Of a DNA stretch of 64,000 nt, positions 32,849 to 40,886 are shown piece by piece. The translations under genes were made by a program, and so were the position numbers. The stretch covers positions 1 through 64,000 of the forward strand of contig NZ_JARHTP010000019.1 in NCBI RefSeq assembly GCF_029223485.1. The letters are read 5' to 3'. The stretch is from Streptomyces coacervatus. GTDB lineage: Bacteria; Actinomycetota; Actinomycetes; Streptomycetales; Streptomycetaceae. The notes under the pieces were generated by a model. It ran no database searches. It was not told where the DNA came from and saw only the letters and a list, made by a program, of their open reading frames with translations. How positions within the stretch are numbered: the first letter of the stretch is position 1; each line of letters begins with the position of its first letter.

Positions 32849-34852
32849 TCAGATCCCGGGCCAGGGCTCCTCGTCACGGAAGAGCGGCCGGCCGTCGGGA
32901 AGTGTGGTGACGACCGGTTCGTAGTAGCCGTACGACTCGTAAGCCGGTGCTGGTGCCGGTGCCTGCCAGGTCCCGTATCCCTCCTCCGTGTACGCGTACG
33001 CATACACGGGCTGAACCGGGGCCGCCGCCTGCTCCGTGAACAGCGGCATCCGCAGTTCCCCCGTGTCCATCACGGCGTTGTTCTGTGAGCGGTGCAGCCG
33101 GGCGTACGCGCCGCCCCGCGCCAGCAGTTCCTCGTGGCGGCCGGTCTCCACGATGCGGCCGCGGTCGACGACGAGGATGCGGTCGGCGTCGGGGGCGAGG
33201 TTGAGGTCGTGGGTGATCATGATGGTCGTACGGCCGGTCATCAAGCGGCGCAAGGGTTTGACGACCCTGCGGGCGGCCATGGCGTCGAGCCCCGTCGTCG
33301 GTTCGTCCAGCACCAGCACCGGGGCGTCGCGCAGAATCGCGCGGGCGATGGCGAGGCGCTGGAGCTGACCGCCGGACAGCCGGGCCGAGTTGGGGTCGAC
33401 CCTGGTGTCGTAGCCCTCGGGCAATCTGACTATGAAGTCGTGGGCGTCGGCAGCCTTCGCCGCGTCCTCGATCGCCTGTTCGCTCGCGCCGGGGCGGCCG
33501 CAGGCGATGTTCGCGCGGACGGTGTCGTGCAGGACGAGGGTCTCCTGCGGGAGCAGCGTGACGTACTCGCGCAGGCGGGCCAGCGGGAAGTCCCGCAGCG
33601 GGACGCCGTCGAGCAGGAGGTCCCCGGCGTCCGGGTCGTAGAAGCGCAGCAGCAGCTTGGAGACCGTGGACTTGCCTGCGCCGCTCGGGCCGGTGATGAT
33701 CACCAGCTCGCCGGGGCTGACGGCGAAGGACAGGCCCTGTAGCGCGACCGTGTCGGCGCCCGGGTAGCTGAAGGCGACGTCGCGGACCTCGACCGCGCCG
33801 TCCGGGCGGCCGGTCTCCGTGCCCCGGCGCGGGTCGGCGACCGACGGCTTGACGTCCAGGATCTCGATCAGCCGTTCCGCGCCCGCCGTGGCGGCCGTGA
33901 CGGTGAGGCCGAGCTGGGCCAGGCCGCGCACCGGCGGGTAGAGGTAGCCGAGGAAGGCGGCGAAGGCGAGGAGCTGGCCGAGGGTCATCCGGCCGGTGGA
34001 GATCTCCCAGGCGCCGATGCCGATCACGGCGAGGACACAGACCGTCTCGATGACCTGCACGAGCTGCTCATAGGCCTCGTTGAGGCGGGTGGAGCGCACG
34101 GAGGCTCGGAACCAGGCGCTCGCCTCCTCGTTCAGCCGGCGGCGTTCCGCGTCCCGGCGGTCGTACGCCTGCGTCAGCACGATGTTGCCGAGGGACTCTT
34201 CGACCACGGAGGTGATCGCGCCGTCGGCGACCCGGCCCGCCCGCGACACGTCCTTGATGGAGCCCGAGAAGCGGCGGGCCGCCAGCCAGAACAGCGGGGC
34301 CAGGACAAAGGTGGCGGCGGCCAGGTCCCAGCGCAGCCAGAAGGCGGCGACCGCGTAGAAGAGCGCGGAGAAGGCTGCCGAAGCGGCGCCGACCAGCCCG
34401 GACACGACCATCGTCTCGATGGCGTCGACGTCACTCGTCAGGCGGGACAACAGGTCGCCCTGGCGGTGGCGTTGGAAGAAGTGCGGGGGCAACTGCTGTA
34501 CGTGGTCGAAGACATGCTCGCGCAGTCTCATCACGAAGCGCTCGGTGGCCCAGGCGGCCAGTGAGTTCCCGGCGTAGGCGACGACCGCGCCGACGACGGC
34601 CACGCCCAGCCACTTCGCGGCCGGGGCCCAGAACGCGGCCAGCGACCCCTTCTGCAGGGCGTTGTCGGTGAGGTCGCTGAAAACCAGGATGGCCTCGGTC
34701 TCGGCGAGCGCGGCGAGCACCGTGCACACCCAGACGGCGAGCAGCCATTTCCTGAGCCCCTTGGTCAGCGGCCAGAAACGACGGAAAGCGGTGCGGGCGG
34801 GAATGGTGGGGGTGTCCTCGTATTCGAGTTCCTCATCCTCTTCCATATCCAT
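32849..34852 (-). CDS. type IV-like ABC exporter (membrane plus ATPase), peptide-unit partner
   Basis: 667 residues: an acidic N-terminus (DMEEDEELEYEDTP), six transmembrane helices in residues ~25-320, then an ATPase with Walker A TGPSGAGKSTVSKLL, LPQETLVLHDTV Q-loop, LSGGQLQRLAIARAIL signature, VLVLDEPTTGLD Walker B. A Pro/Tyr/Ala-rich C-terminal tail (VYAYAYTEEGYGTW...) follows. Homodimeric ABCB/MsbA-like exporters move lipids, drugs or peptides. It reads from the 34930-35064 peptide gene side, 78 bp downstream of its stop and across a perfect palindrome. The acidic tail next to a very basic peptide suggests electrostatic pairing (inference). Confidence 0.88.
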   Translation of the reverse strand: MDMEEDEELEYEDTPTIPARTAFRRFWPLTKGLRKWLLAVWVCTVLAALAETEAILVFSDLTDNALQKGSLAAFWAPAAKWLGVAVVGAVVAYAGNSLAAWATERFVMRLREHVFDHVQQLPPHFFQRHRQGDLLSRLTSDVDAIETMVVSGLVGAASAAFSALFYAVAAFWLRWDLAAATFVLAPLFWLAARRFSGSIKDVSRAGRVADGAITSVVEESLGNIVLTQAYDRRDAERRRLNEEASAWFRASVRSTRLNEAYEQLVQVIETVCVLAVIGIGAWEISTGRMTLGQLLAFAAFLGYLYPPVRGLAQLGLTVTAATAGAERLIEILDVKPSVADPRRGTETGRPDGAVEVRDVAFSYPGADTVALQGLSFAVSPGELVIITGPSGAGKSTVSKLLLRFYDPDAGDLLLDGVPLRDFPLARLREYVTLLPQETLVLHDTVRANIACGRPGASEQAIEDAAKAADAHDFIVRLPEGYDTRVDPNSARLSGGQLQRLAIARAILRDAPVLVLDEPTTGLDAMAARRVVKPLRRLMTGRTTIMITHDLNLAPDADRILVVDRGRIVETGRHEELLARGGAYARLHRSQNNAVMDTGELRMPLFTEQAAAPVQPVYAYAYTEEGYGTWQAPAPAPAYESYGYYEPVVTTLPDGRPLFRDEEPWPGI

Positions 34853-34890
34853 TTCACATTCCCTCCGCAGCGCTTGAATTCCACGAAAAC

Positions 34891-34918
34891 GAGGACCGAC
34901 GGCATGCCGTCGGTCCTC
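34891..34918 (-). terminator. perfect 28-nt palindrome, probable attenuating terminator
   Basis: GAGGACCGACGGCA/TGCCGTCGGTCCTC, perfect over 28 nt. On the minus strand it is followed by GTTTTCG, so it resembles an intrinsic terminator with a short U-tract. It begins 11 nt after the peptide gene's stop and lies before the exporter start. Partial read-through would set a high peptide to exporter ratio, as in many bacteriocin and RiPP units. Confidence 0.75.
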
Positions 34919-34929
34919 TCAAAGCTCAC

Positions 34930-35064
34930 TCAGTTGTCGTCGCCGGGGATCGGCTTGGGCACCGGCGGCTTGGGGTGCTTCTTCTTCGGCTTCGGCGGGG
35001 GCGGCGGAGGCAGCTGCTTGTTCTTGGGCTTCGGGGGCAGCGGCGCGAGCTTCTTGAGGCTCAT
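34930..35064 (-). CDS. 44-residue Pro/Lys-rich small peptide
   Basis: 44 residues: 17 proline, 11 lysine, 2 aspartate, no cysteine, net charge about +9. It begins MSLKKLAPLPPKPKNKQL, has a run of six prolines at 19-24, then P-K-P/K-P repeats, and ends PIPGDDN. AAGGAG lies 7 nt before the ATG. No homology is recognised. Composition resembles eukaryotic proline-rich antimicrobial peptides, which is only a resemblance. It sits upstream of an ABC exporter and after a FemX-type gene. Alternatives are a cell-wall-associated or nucleic-acid-binding peptide. It is too short and low-complexity for most annotation pipelines. Confidence 0.75.
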   Translation of the reverse strand: MSLKKLAPLPPKPKNKQLPPPPPPKPKKKHPKPPVPKPIPGDDN

Positions 35065-35395
35065 TGCGACTCCTTGAGAGTGTGCAGTGCTGGTGGTGCG
35101 AGAATTCTCAACGAATACGGCCGGGTATTATGGACGGGAATTTCTTCCGGATCGTCATCCGGGATCTCCCCGCCGCCCGACACCGATGAACTTACACGCC
35201 CCACAACTCAAGGAACGGCAAAGTCGGCGAGGTAACGGCAAACAGGCCCTGTGAAAACCTTGGAGCTTCCTGAGCAAGGCCCTCGAACCTGAGAGTCTTC
35301 TTATGAACCTGAGAGCAGGCTTATGAATCCTGGGAAAAGGCTTTGAAGGCGGAGCTCAGCAACAGGCCAGGTAGCTCAGCGACAGGCCAGGTAGC
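35065..35395. other. gene-free 331-bp leader region of the peptide gene
   Basis: No coding frame is evident. Reading toward the peptide gene, CCATAATACCC near 35127 is a -10-like sequence (CATAAT), and the region ends with a purine-rich ribosome-binding site. The other end, from 35285, is occupied by an array of 20-bp-period repeats. Confidence 0.6.
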
Positions 35396-35413
35396 TCAGC
35401 GACGGGCCATGTA
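35285..35413. repeat. 20-bp-period repeat array over the femX 3' end
   Basis: Units at 35285, 35305 and 35325 share GAACCTGAGAG..TTAT-type sequence. From 35354 three 20-bp units GCTCAGCRACAGGCCAGGTA follow exactly (35354-35373, 35374-35393, 35394-35413), the last containing the femX stop (35396-35398). The 20-bp period equals about two turns of DNA. It could reflect replication slippage or repeated protein-binding sites. Confidence 0.7.
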
Positions 35414-36520
35414 GAGGTTCAAGGCCCGCTGCAGCAGCCGGTTGAGCGGGAAGTCCCACTCCCCGAGGTACTCGACGGCCTCCCCGCCGGCCCCCGCCTT
35501 GAAGCGGAGCAGCCCCAGCAGGTGGTTCGACTCCTCCAGGGTGTCGGTGATGCCCCTGAAGTCGTATACGGCGGCGCCGAGTTGATGGGCGTCGCTCATC
35601 ATCCGCCACTGCATGGCGTTGTTGGGCTGCACTTCGCGCTTATGGGCGGTGGAGGCGCCGTAGGAGTACCAGGCGTGCTCGCCGACGACGAGCATGGTGG
35701 CCGCGGCGAGGACGTCTCCGTCGTGCCGGGCGAGGTAGAGGCGCATGCGGTCGGGGTCCTCGGTGGTGAGGGCGGTCCACATGCGCTGGAAGTAGGAGAG
35801 GGGGCGCGGGAGGAAGCGGTCGCGCTCGGCGGTCTCGGCGTACAGCTCGTAGAAGGCGGGCAGGTCGTCGTGGCCGCCGCGGACGACCTCGACGCCGGCC
35901 TTCTCGGCCTTCTTGATGTTGCGCCGCCACTGCTGGTTGAGGCCGCGATGGATGTCGTCCAGGCTCCGCCCGGCGAACGGGACCTGGAACACATACCGGG
36001 GCTGCCCGGCGGCGAAGCCGTCCTCGCCGCCGGGTTCGGTCTGCTGCCAGCCGGCCCGGCGCAGCCGGTCGGCGACGTCGAAGGCCCGCGGTTCGTACGA
36101 GGTCGCCTCCGCGTCGCGCAGTCGGCGGGCGTCCGGATCGGCGATCGCTGCCTTCACCGCCTCGGCGCTCCATCGCCGTACGACGACGGGCGGGCCCATC
36201 TTCACGGAGAAGGCGCCCTGCTGTTTGAGATACGCGAGCATCGGGTCGAGCCAGCGCTCGCTGAGGTCGGCGTCATACCAGTCGATGAGCGGGCCCTCGG
36301 GCAGATACGCGAGGTACTTCTTCAGCTTCGGCACGGGCCGGTACAGCACGAGCCCCGCCCCCACCATCCGGTCGTCGCCTCCGAACCACCCCAGGCTCTC
36401 CGCCCGCCAGTCCGGCTTCACATCGCCCCAGGAGGGGACCTGCATATGGCTGGCTGAGGGGCGGGCCGCCACGAAGGCGAGGTGCTCGGCGCGGCTGATG
36501 GGACGGAGGTGCAGGGGCAT
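35396..36520 (-). CDS. FemX-type aminoacyl transferase (FemAB family, GNAT fold)
   Basis: 374 residues. The FemAB/FemX fold is clear in two GNAT-like halves (SHMQVPSWGDVKPDWRAESLGWFG ... GRSLDDIHRGLNQQWRRNIKKAEKAGVEVVRGG; DVLAAATMLVVGEHAWYSYGAS ... YDFRGITDTLEESNHLLGLLRFKAGAGGEAVEYLGEWDFPLN). These enzymes use aminoacyl-tRNA to add bridge residues to peptidoglycan precursors, outside the ribosome. ATG 36520 has AAGGAG 8 nt upstream. The last codons lie inside a three-copy 20-bp repeat that duplicates the stop codon. It shares strand and neighbourhood with the peptide gene. Confidence 0.88.
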   Translation of the reverse strand: MPLHLRPISRAEHLAFVAARPSASHMQVPSWGDVKPDWRAESLGWFGGDDRMVGAGLVLYRPVPKLKKYLAYLPEGPLIDWYDADLSERWLDPMLAYLKQQGAFSVKMGPPVVVRRWSAEAVKAAIADPDARRLRDAEATSYEPRAFDVADRLRRAGWQQTEPGGEDGFAAGQPRYVFQVPFAGRSLDDIHRGLNQQWRRNIKKAEKAGVEVVRGGHDDLPAFYELYAETAERDRFLPRPLSYFQRMWTALTTEDPDRMRLYLARHDGDVLAAATMLVVGEHAWYSYGASTAHKREVQPNNAMQWRMMSDAHQLGAAVYDFRGITDTLEESNHLLGLLRFKAGAGGEAVEYLGEWDFPLNRLLQRALNLYMARR

Positions 36521-36620
36521 GCGATGGACTCCTTCGTTCGATTCCGTTCGAGTTGGCTGGTCAACCAATGAATCGGCCGGACCTGCCAATCTATGAAGTC
36601 GCCTCCCGCCCGCGAACGGT

Positions 36621-39485
36621 TCAGCCCTCGTGCGGCCCCTCGTCGAGCCCCTCCGCCAGCACCTCCGCCAGATGCCGCCCCTGCACCCCGCCCAGCTGCT
36701 CCAGCTGTGTCCGGCACGAGAACCCGTCCGCCAGGACGACCGCACCTTCCGGCGCCTCCCGCACCGCCGGCAGCAACTGGTCCTCCGCACACCGCGCCGA
36801 CACCTCGTAGTGCCCCGTCTCGAAACCGAAGTTGCCCGCCAGACCACAACAGCCGCCCGCCAACTCCCCTGCAAGCCCGGCCGCTTCGCGCAGCCGGCGG
36901 TCCGCGCCGTCGCCGAGGACCGCATGCTGGTGGCAGTGGGTCTGGCCGGTGACCGGGCGGTTCAGGGACGGGGGGACCCAGTCCGGGGCGTACTTCTCCA
37001 GGGCCTCCGCGAACGTCAGCACCGAGGCCGCCAGACGTGCCGCGCGCGGATCGTCGTGCAGCAGCTCCGGCAGATCCGTGCGGAGGGCGGCGGCGCAGCT
37101 GGGTTCCAGGACGATGAAGGGCAGGGTGCCCTCCCCCGCTCCGGGGGCGAGCAGTACGCCGAACCGGTCCAGGGTGTCGCGCAACACCGCACGGGCGCGG
37201 TCGAGTTGGCCCGTCGAGAGGTACGTCAGCCCGCAGCAGACCCGGCCTCGGCTCAGCTTCGGGATCGGCACCGGCGACAGTCCGGCCGCCTCCAGGACCC
37301 GCACGGCCGCCTTGCCCACGTCCGGCGAGAGGTACTCCGTGAAGGTGTCGGGCCACAGCAGGACGGGCCTGCCGGATTCCTCCTCGTACTCCAGCCCCGT
37401 CTCCCGGATCTTCCGCCGCTCCTGCGCCCTGGCCCGACGCCCGTACCACCGGGTGAACGTCACGGTCGCCAGCCGCGGAATCCCCCGCTCGGGCGCGATC
37501 CCACCGAGCCGCTTGGCGAACGCCGCGAGCGGCCGTACGGAGGCGAGGAGGTTGACCAGCCATGCCGTACGCGTACGGGACACCCAGCGCAGCCACACCG
37601 GCAGCCACCCCATGCTGTAGTGCGCGGCCGGGCGGCGCCGCCCCTCGTAGTGGTGGTACAGGAACTCCGCCTTGTACGTGGCCATGTCGACCTCGACCGG
37701 GCAGTCGGAGCGGCACCCCTTGCAGGACAGGCACAGGTCGAGCGCGTCCCGCACCTCCACCGACCGCCAGCCGTCGGTCACCAGCTCACCCGCGAGCATC
37801 TCGTGCAGCAGCCGGGCACGCCCGCGCGTGGAGTGCTCCTCCTCGCCGGTGGCCCGGAAGGAGGGGCACATGACAGCCGTGCCGGACACGGATGTCGTAC
37901 GGCACTTCGCGACCCCCACGCAGCGCCGCACCGCCGCCGAGAAGTCGCCGCCGTCCGCCGGATACCCGAAGGCCACATCGACCGGCTCCCGCGGCAGCAC
38001 CGAGAAGCGGAGGTTCGCGTCGAGCGGGGCCGGGCGGACCAGCATGCCGGGGTTGAGGAGGTCGTCCGGGTCCCAGACGCCCTTCACGCGCTCGAAGAGG
38101 GCCACCATCTCCGCGCCGTACATCTTCGGCAGCAGTTCGGCCCGCGCCTGCCCGTCCCCGTGCTCCCCGGACAGCGACCCGCCGTGCGCGACGACGACGT
38201 CCGCGAGCTCCTCCGAGAACCGCCGGAAACGACCGACCCCCGCCTCGCTCAGCAGGTCGAAGTCGATCCGGACGTGGATGCAGCCGTCCCCGAAGTGCCC
38301 GTACGGAGTGCCGCGCAGCCCGTGGGAGGTCAGCAGCTGTCTGAAATCCCGCAGATACGCGCCGAGTCGCTCGGGCGGCACCGCGCAGTCCTCCCACCCG
38401 GGCCACGCCTCGCTCCCGTCGGGCATCCGCGTCGCCGTACCACTGGCGTCCTCCCTGATCCGCCACAGCGCCTGCTGCCCGCCCGGATCGGTGACGACGA
38501 GCGAGTCCACGACATCGGCGGCCCGCACGACCGCCTCCGCACGCGCGCGTGCCTCCGCCTCCGTCTCCCCACCGGTCTCCACGAACAGCCAGGCGCCGCC
38601 CCTGGGCAGCCCGGCCGTGGACGGCACCAGATCGGCCGCCATCCCCTCCACCGTGAGCGGTCCGTACGGCAGCAGCCCGGCCGCGGCCTCGGCGGCAGCG
38701 CTCTCGGCGGCGTACGCCAGCACGGCCAGCGCACGCGCGCGTGGCGCCTCGACAAGCCGTACGACGGCTTCCGTGAGCACCCCGAGTGTGCCCTCGCTCC
38801 CGCAGAAGGAACGGGCGACATCCGCGCCCTTCTCGGGCAGCAGCGCGTCCACCGCATACCCGGAGATACGACGCGGCAGCTCCGGAAACCCGGTCCGCAG
38901 CCGCGCCAACTCCCCCTCCACCAGCGCCCGCAGCCCCTCCGGCGCCCCGGCCCACCCCTGCCCGAGCCGCAGCCGCTCCCCGCGCGCGGTGATCACGCCC
39001 AGCTCCCGCACACTGTCCGCGGTCGTCCCCCACGCCACCGAGTGCGAGCCGCACGAGTTGTTCCCGATCATCCCGCCGAGCGTGCACCGGCTGTGCGTGG
39101 AGGGATCGGGACCGAACCGGAGGCCGTGCGGGGCGGCGGCCTCCTGCAGCCGGTCGAGGACGAGCCCCGGCTGCACGACGGCGGTACGCGCCTCCGCATC
39201 GAGCGAAACCAGCCGGTTCATGTACCGCGTGAAGTCCAGCACGACGCCGGTACCGGTGGCCTGCCCGGCGATGGACGTACCCCCACCCCGGGCGACGACG
39301 GGCACACCGTACTCCCGGCACACCCCAAGGACCGCCGCCACGTCGTCGCCGTCCCTGGGAGCGACCACCCCCAGCGGGACACGCCGATAGTTGGACGCAT
39401 CCATGGTGACCAGCGCCCGTGCGGCGACGTCAAACCGCACATCGCCCCGGACGACCTCGCGCAAACGTGCCTCGAGATCCGACAT
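36621..39485 (-). CDS. FAD-linked oxidoreductase with Fe-S/CCG C-terminus (GlcD/D2HGDH-LldF type)
   Basis: 954 residues. The N-terminal ~520 residues form an FAD_binding_4/GlcD domain (ARGGGTSIAGQATGTGVVLDF, IGNNSCGSHSVAWG, YGHFGDGCIHVRIDFD, LSGEHGDGQARAELLP). A ferredoxin-like 4Fe-4S cluster region follows (CLSCKGCRSDCPVEVD), with an additional KCRTT...CPSFRAT pair, then two CCG-type heterodisulfide-reductase modules (VCCGLTYLSTGQ and GGCCGLAGNFGF). These enzymes oxidise 2-hydroxy acids such as lactate, glycolate or D-2-hydroxyglutarate, passing electrons to quinone. The start at ATG 39485 omits a 10-residue extension that has no upstream support. Confidence 0.9.
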   Translation of the reverse strand: MSDLEARLREVVRGDVRFDVAARALVTMDASNYRRVPLGVVAPRDGDDVAAVLGVCREYGVPVVARGGGTSIAGQATGTGVVLDFTRYMNRLVSLDAEARTAVVQPGLVLDRLQEAAAPHGLRFGPDPSTHSRCTLGGMIGNNSCGSHSVAWGTTADSVRELGVITARGERLRLGQGWAGAPEGLRALVEGELARLRTGFPELPRRISGYAVDALLPEKGADVARSFCGSEGTLGVLTEAVVRLVEAPRARALAVLAYAAESAAAEAAAGLLPYGPLTVEGMAADLVPSTAGLPRGGAWLFVETGGETEAEARARAEAVVRAADVVDSLVVTDPGGQQALWRIREDASGTATRMPDGSEAWPGWEDCAVPPERLGAYLRDFRQLLTSHGLRGTPYGHFGDGCIHVRIDFDLLSEAGVGRFRRFSEELADVVVAHGGSLSGEHGDGQARAELLPKMYGAEMVALFERVKGVWDPDDLLNPGMLVRPAPLDANLRFSVLPREPVDVAFGYPADGGDFSAAVRRCVGVAKCRTTSVSGTAVMCPSFRATGEEEHSTRGRARLLHEMLAGELVTDGWRSVEVRDALDLCLSCKGCRSDCPVEVDMATYKAEFLYHHYEGRRRPAAHYSMGWLPVWLRWVSRTRTAWLVNLLASVRPLAAFAKRLGGIAPERGIPRLATVTFTRWYGRRARAQERRKIRETGLEYEEESGRPVLLWPDTFTEYLSPDVGKAAVRVLEAAGLSPVPIPKLSRGRVCCGLTYLSTGQLDRARAVLRDTLDRFGVLLAPGAGEGTLPFIVLEPSCAAALRTDLPELLHDDPRAARLAASVLTFAEALEKYAPDWVPPSLNRPVTGQTHCHQHAVLGDGADRRLREAAGLAGELAGGCCGLAGNFGFETGHYEVSARCAEDQLLPAVREAPEGAVVLADGFSCRTQLEQLGGVQGRHLAEVLAEGLDEGPHEG

Positions 39486-39540
39486 GAGTCCAGCAAACCA
39501 GCCACCGGCCGGCACCCTCCAGCCGCCGGTCAGGCAATGT

Positions 39541-39610
39541 CAGCCCGTCCGGCGTTTGAGGACGAGGCCTTTCGGGCCGAACGGGGGTCTGGGGGCGGAG
39601 CCCCCAGGGA
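39541..39610. repeat. dispersed intergenic repeat B
   Basis: Contains CCGTCCGGCGTTTGAGGA (39545-39562), then GGGGTCTGGGGGCGGAGCCC-type sequence (39584-39610). The second copy lies at 63640-63744. It lies between divergent genes (the oxidoreductase and serC), unlike repeat A, so its role may differ from 3'-end formation. Confidence 0.75.
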
Positions 39611-39683
39611 CGGTCACCCAAAACGCCGTCTCACCCGACGGACGACGTTTCGCCCAGGTTTCCGCACCGGATAACCTCACCCC

Positions 39684-40802
39684 GTGGCTGAGATCCAGAT
39701 TCCCGCTGACATCAAGCCCGCCGACGGACGTTTCGGCGCGGGCCCCTCCAAGGTGCGGACGGAAGCGCTGGACGCGCTGGCCGCCACCGGAACCTCCCTC
39801 CTCGGCACCTCCCACCGCCAGGCTCCCGTGAAGAACCTGGTCGGCAAGGTCCGCGAGGGCATCTCCGAGCTGTTCCAGCTCCCCGACGGCTACGAGGTCA
39901 TCCTCGGCAACGGCGGCTCCACGGCCTTCTGGGACATCGCAACCCACGGCCTGATCGAGAACAAGTCGCAGCACCTCAACTTCGGCGAGTTCAGCTCGAA
40001 GTTCGCGAAGGCCGCCAAGCTGGCCCCCTGGCTGGCCGAGCCCACCGTCATCGCAAGCGACCCCGGCACTCACCCGCAGCCGCAGGCCGAGGCGGGCGTC
40101 GACGTCTACGCCTTCACGCACAACGAGACCTCCACCGGCGTCGCGATGCCGATCAAGCGCGTCGAGGGCGCGGACTCCGGGTCCCTGGTCCTGGTCGACG
40201 CCACGTCCGGCGCCGGCGGCCTCCCGGTCGACATCGCCGAGACGGACGTCTACTACTTCGCCCCGCAGAAGTCCTTCGCCTCCGACGGCGGCCTGTGGAT
40301 CGGCGTCTTCTCCCCGGCCGCGATCGAGCGCGCCGAGCGCATCCACGCGTCCGGCCGCCACGTCCCGGAGTTCTTCAGCCTCCCCACGGCGATCGACAAC
40401 TCCCGCAAGAACCAGACGTACAACACCCCGGCCCTGGCCACCCTCTTCCTGCTGAACGAGCAGCTGGAGTGGCTCAACGGGCAGGGCGGCCTGGCCTTCT
40501 CCACGGCCCGCACGAAGGACTCCTCGACCCGCCTCTACACCTGGGCGGAGGAGAGCAAGTACGCCACCCCGTTCGTCTCCGACCCGGCCAAGCGCTCCCA
40601 GGTCATCGGCACGATCGACTTCGCCGACGAGATCGACGCGGCGGCCGTCGCCAAGGTCCTGCGCGCCAACGGCATCGTCGACACCGAGCCGTACCGCAAG
40701 CTCGGCCGCAACCAGCTCCGCGTCGCGATGTTCCCGGCGATCGACCCGGCGGACGTCGAGGCGCTGACGAAGTGCATCGACTACGTGATCGAGAAGCTGT
40801 AG
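39684..40802 (+). CDS. serC: phosphoserine aminotransferase
   Basis: 372 residues. PLP enzyme that converts 3-phosphohydroxypyruvate to phosphoserine using glutamate; also acts in PLP-related 4-phosphohydroxythreonine synthesis. Key parts: ADGRFGAGPSKVRTEALDAL, NGGSTAFWDIATHGL, THNETSTGVAMPI, DATSGAGGLPVDIAETDVYYFAPQKSFASDGGLW (the Schiff-base lysine in PQKSF), NQLRVAMFPAI. GTG 39684 begins AEIQIPADIKPADG. A strong bidirectional hairpin at 40821-40859 follows it. Confidence 0.95.
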   Translation: MAEIQIPADIKPADGRFGAGPSKVRTEALDALAATGTSLLGTSHRQAPVKNLVGKVREGISELFQLPDGYEVILGNGGSTAFWDIATHGLIENKSQHLNFGEFSSKFAKAAKLAPWLAEPTVIASDPGTHPQPQAEAGVDVYAFTHNETSTGVAMPIKRVEGADSGSLVLVDATSGAGGLPVDIAETDVYYFAPQKSFASDGGLWIGVFSPAAIERAERIHASGRHVPEFFSLPTAIDNSRKNQTYNTPALATLFLLNEQLEWLNGQGGLAFSTARTKDSSTRLYTWAEESKYATPFVSDPAKRSQVIGTIDFADEIDAAAVAKVLRANGIVDTEPYRKLGRNQLRVAMFPAIDPADVEALTKCIDYVIEKL

Positions 40803-40820
40803 CCGCTTCTTCTACGACGG

Positions 40821-40859
40821 CGAAGGGCGCCCTGCGGGAGATCCGCGGGGCGCCCTTCG
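40821..40859. terminator. bidirectional terminator after serC
   Basis: CGAAGGGCGCCC (40821-40832) pairs with GGGCGCCCTTCG (40848-40859), with an inner GCGG/CCGC stem. It separates the convergent ends of serC (40802) and the 178-residue gene (40887). Confidence 0.75.
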
Positions 40860-40886
40860 CCGTATGTCACGCGTGCCGGAAGCACG

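Noticed and set aside
36552..36570. TTGGCTGGTCAACCAA-type palindrome upstream of femX as a GntR operator
   Set aside because: No GntR gene nearby and imperfect FadR-like spacing; too weak to list.
36630..39674. Plus-strand 1014-codon frame over the oxidoreductase
   Set aside because: Shadow frame of the minus-strand FAD/Fe-S gene; no domain.
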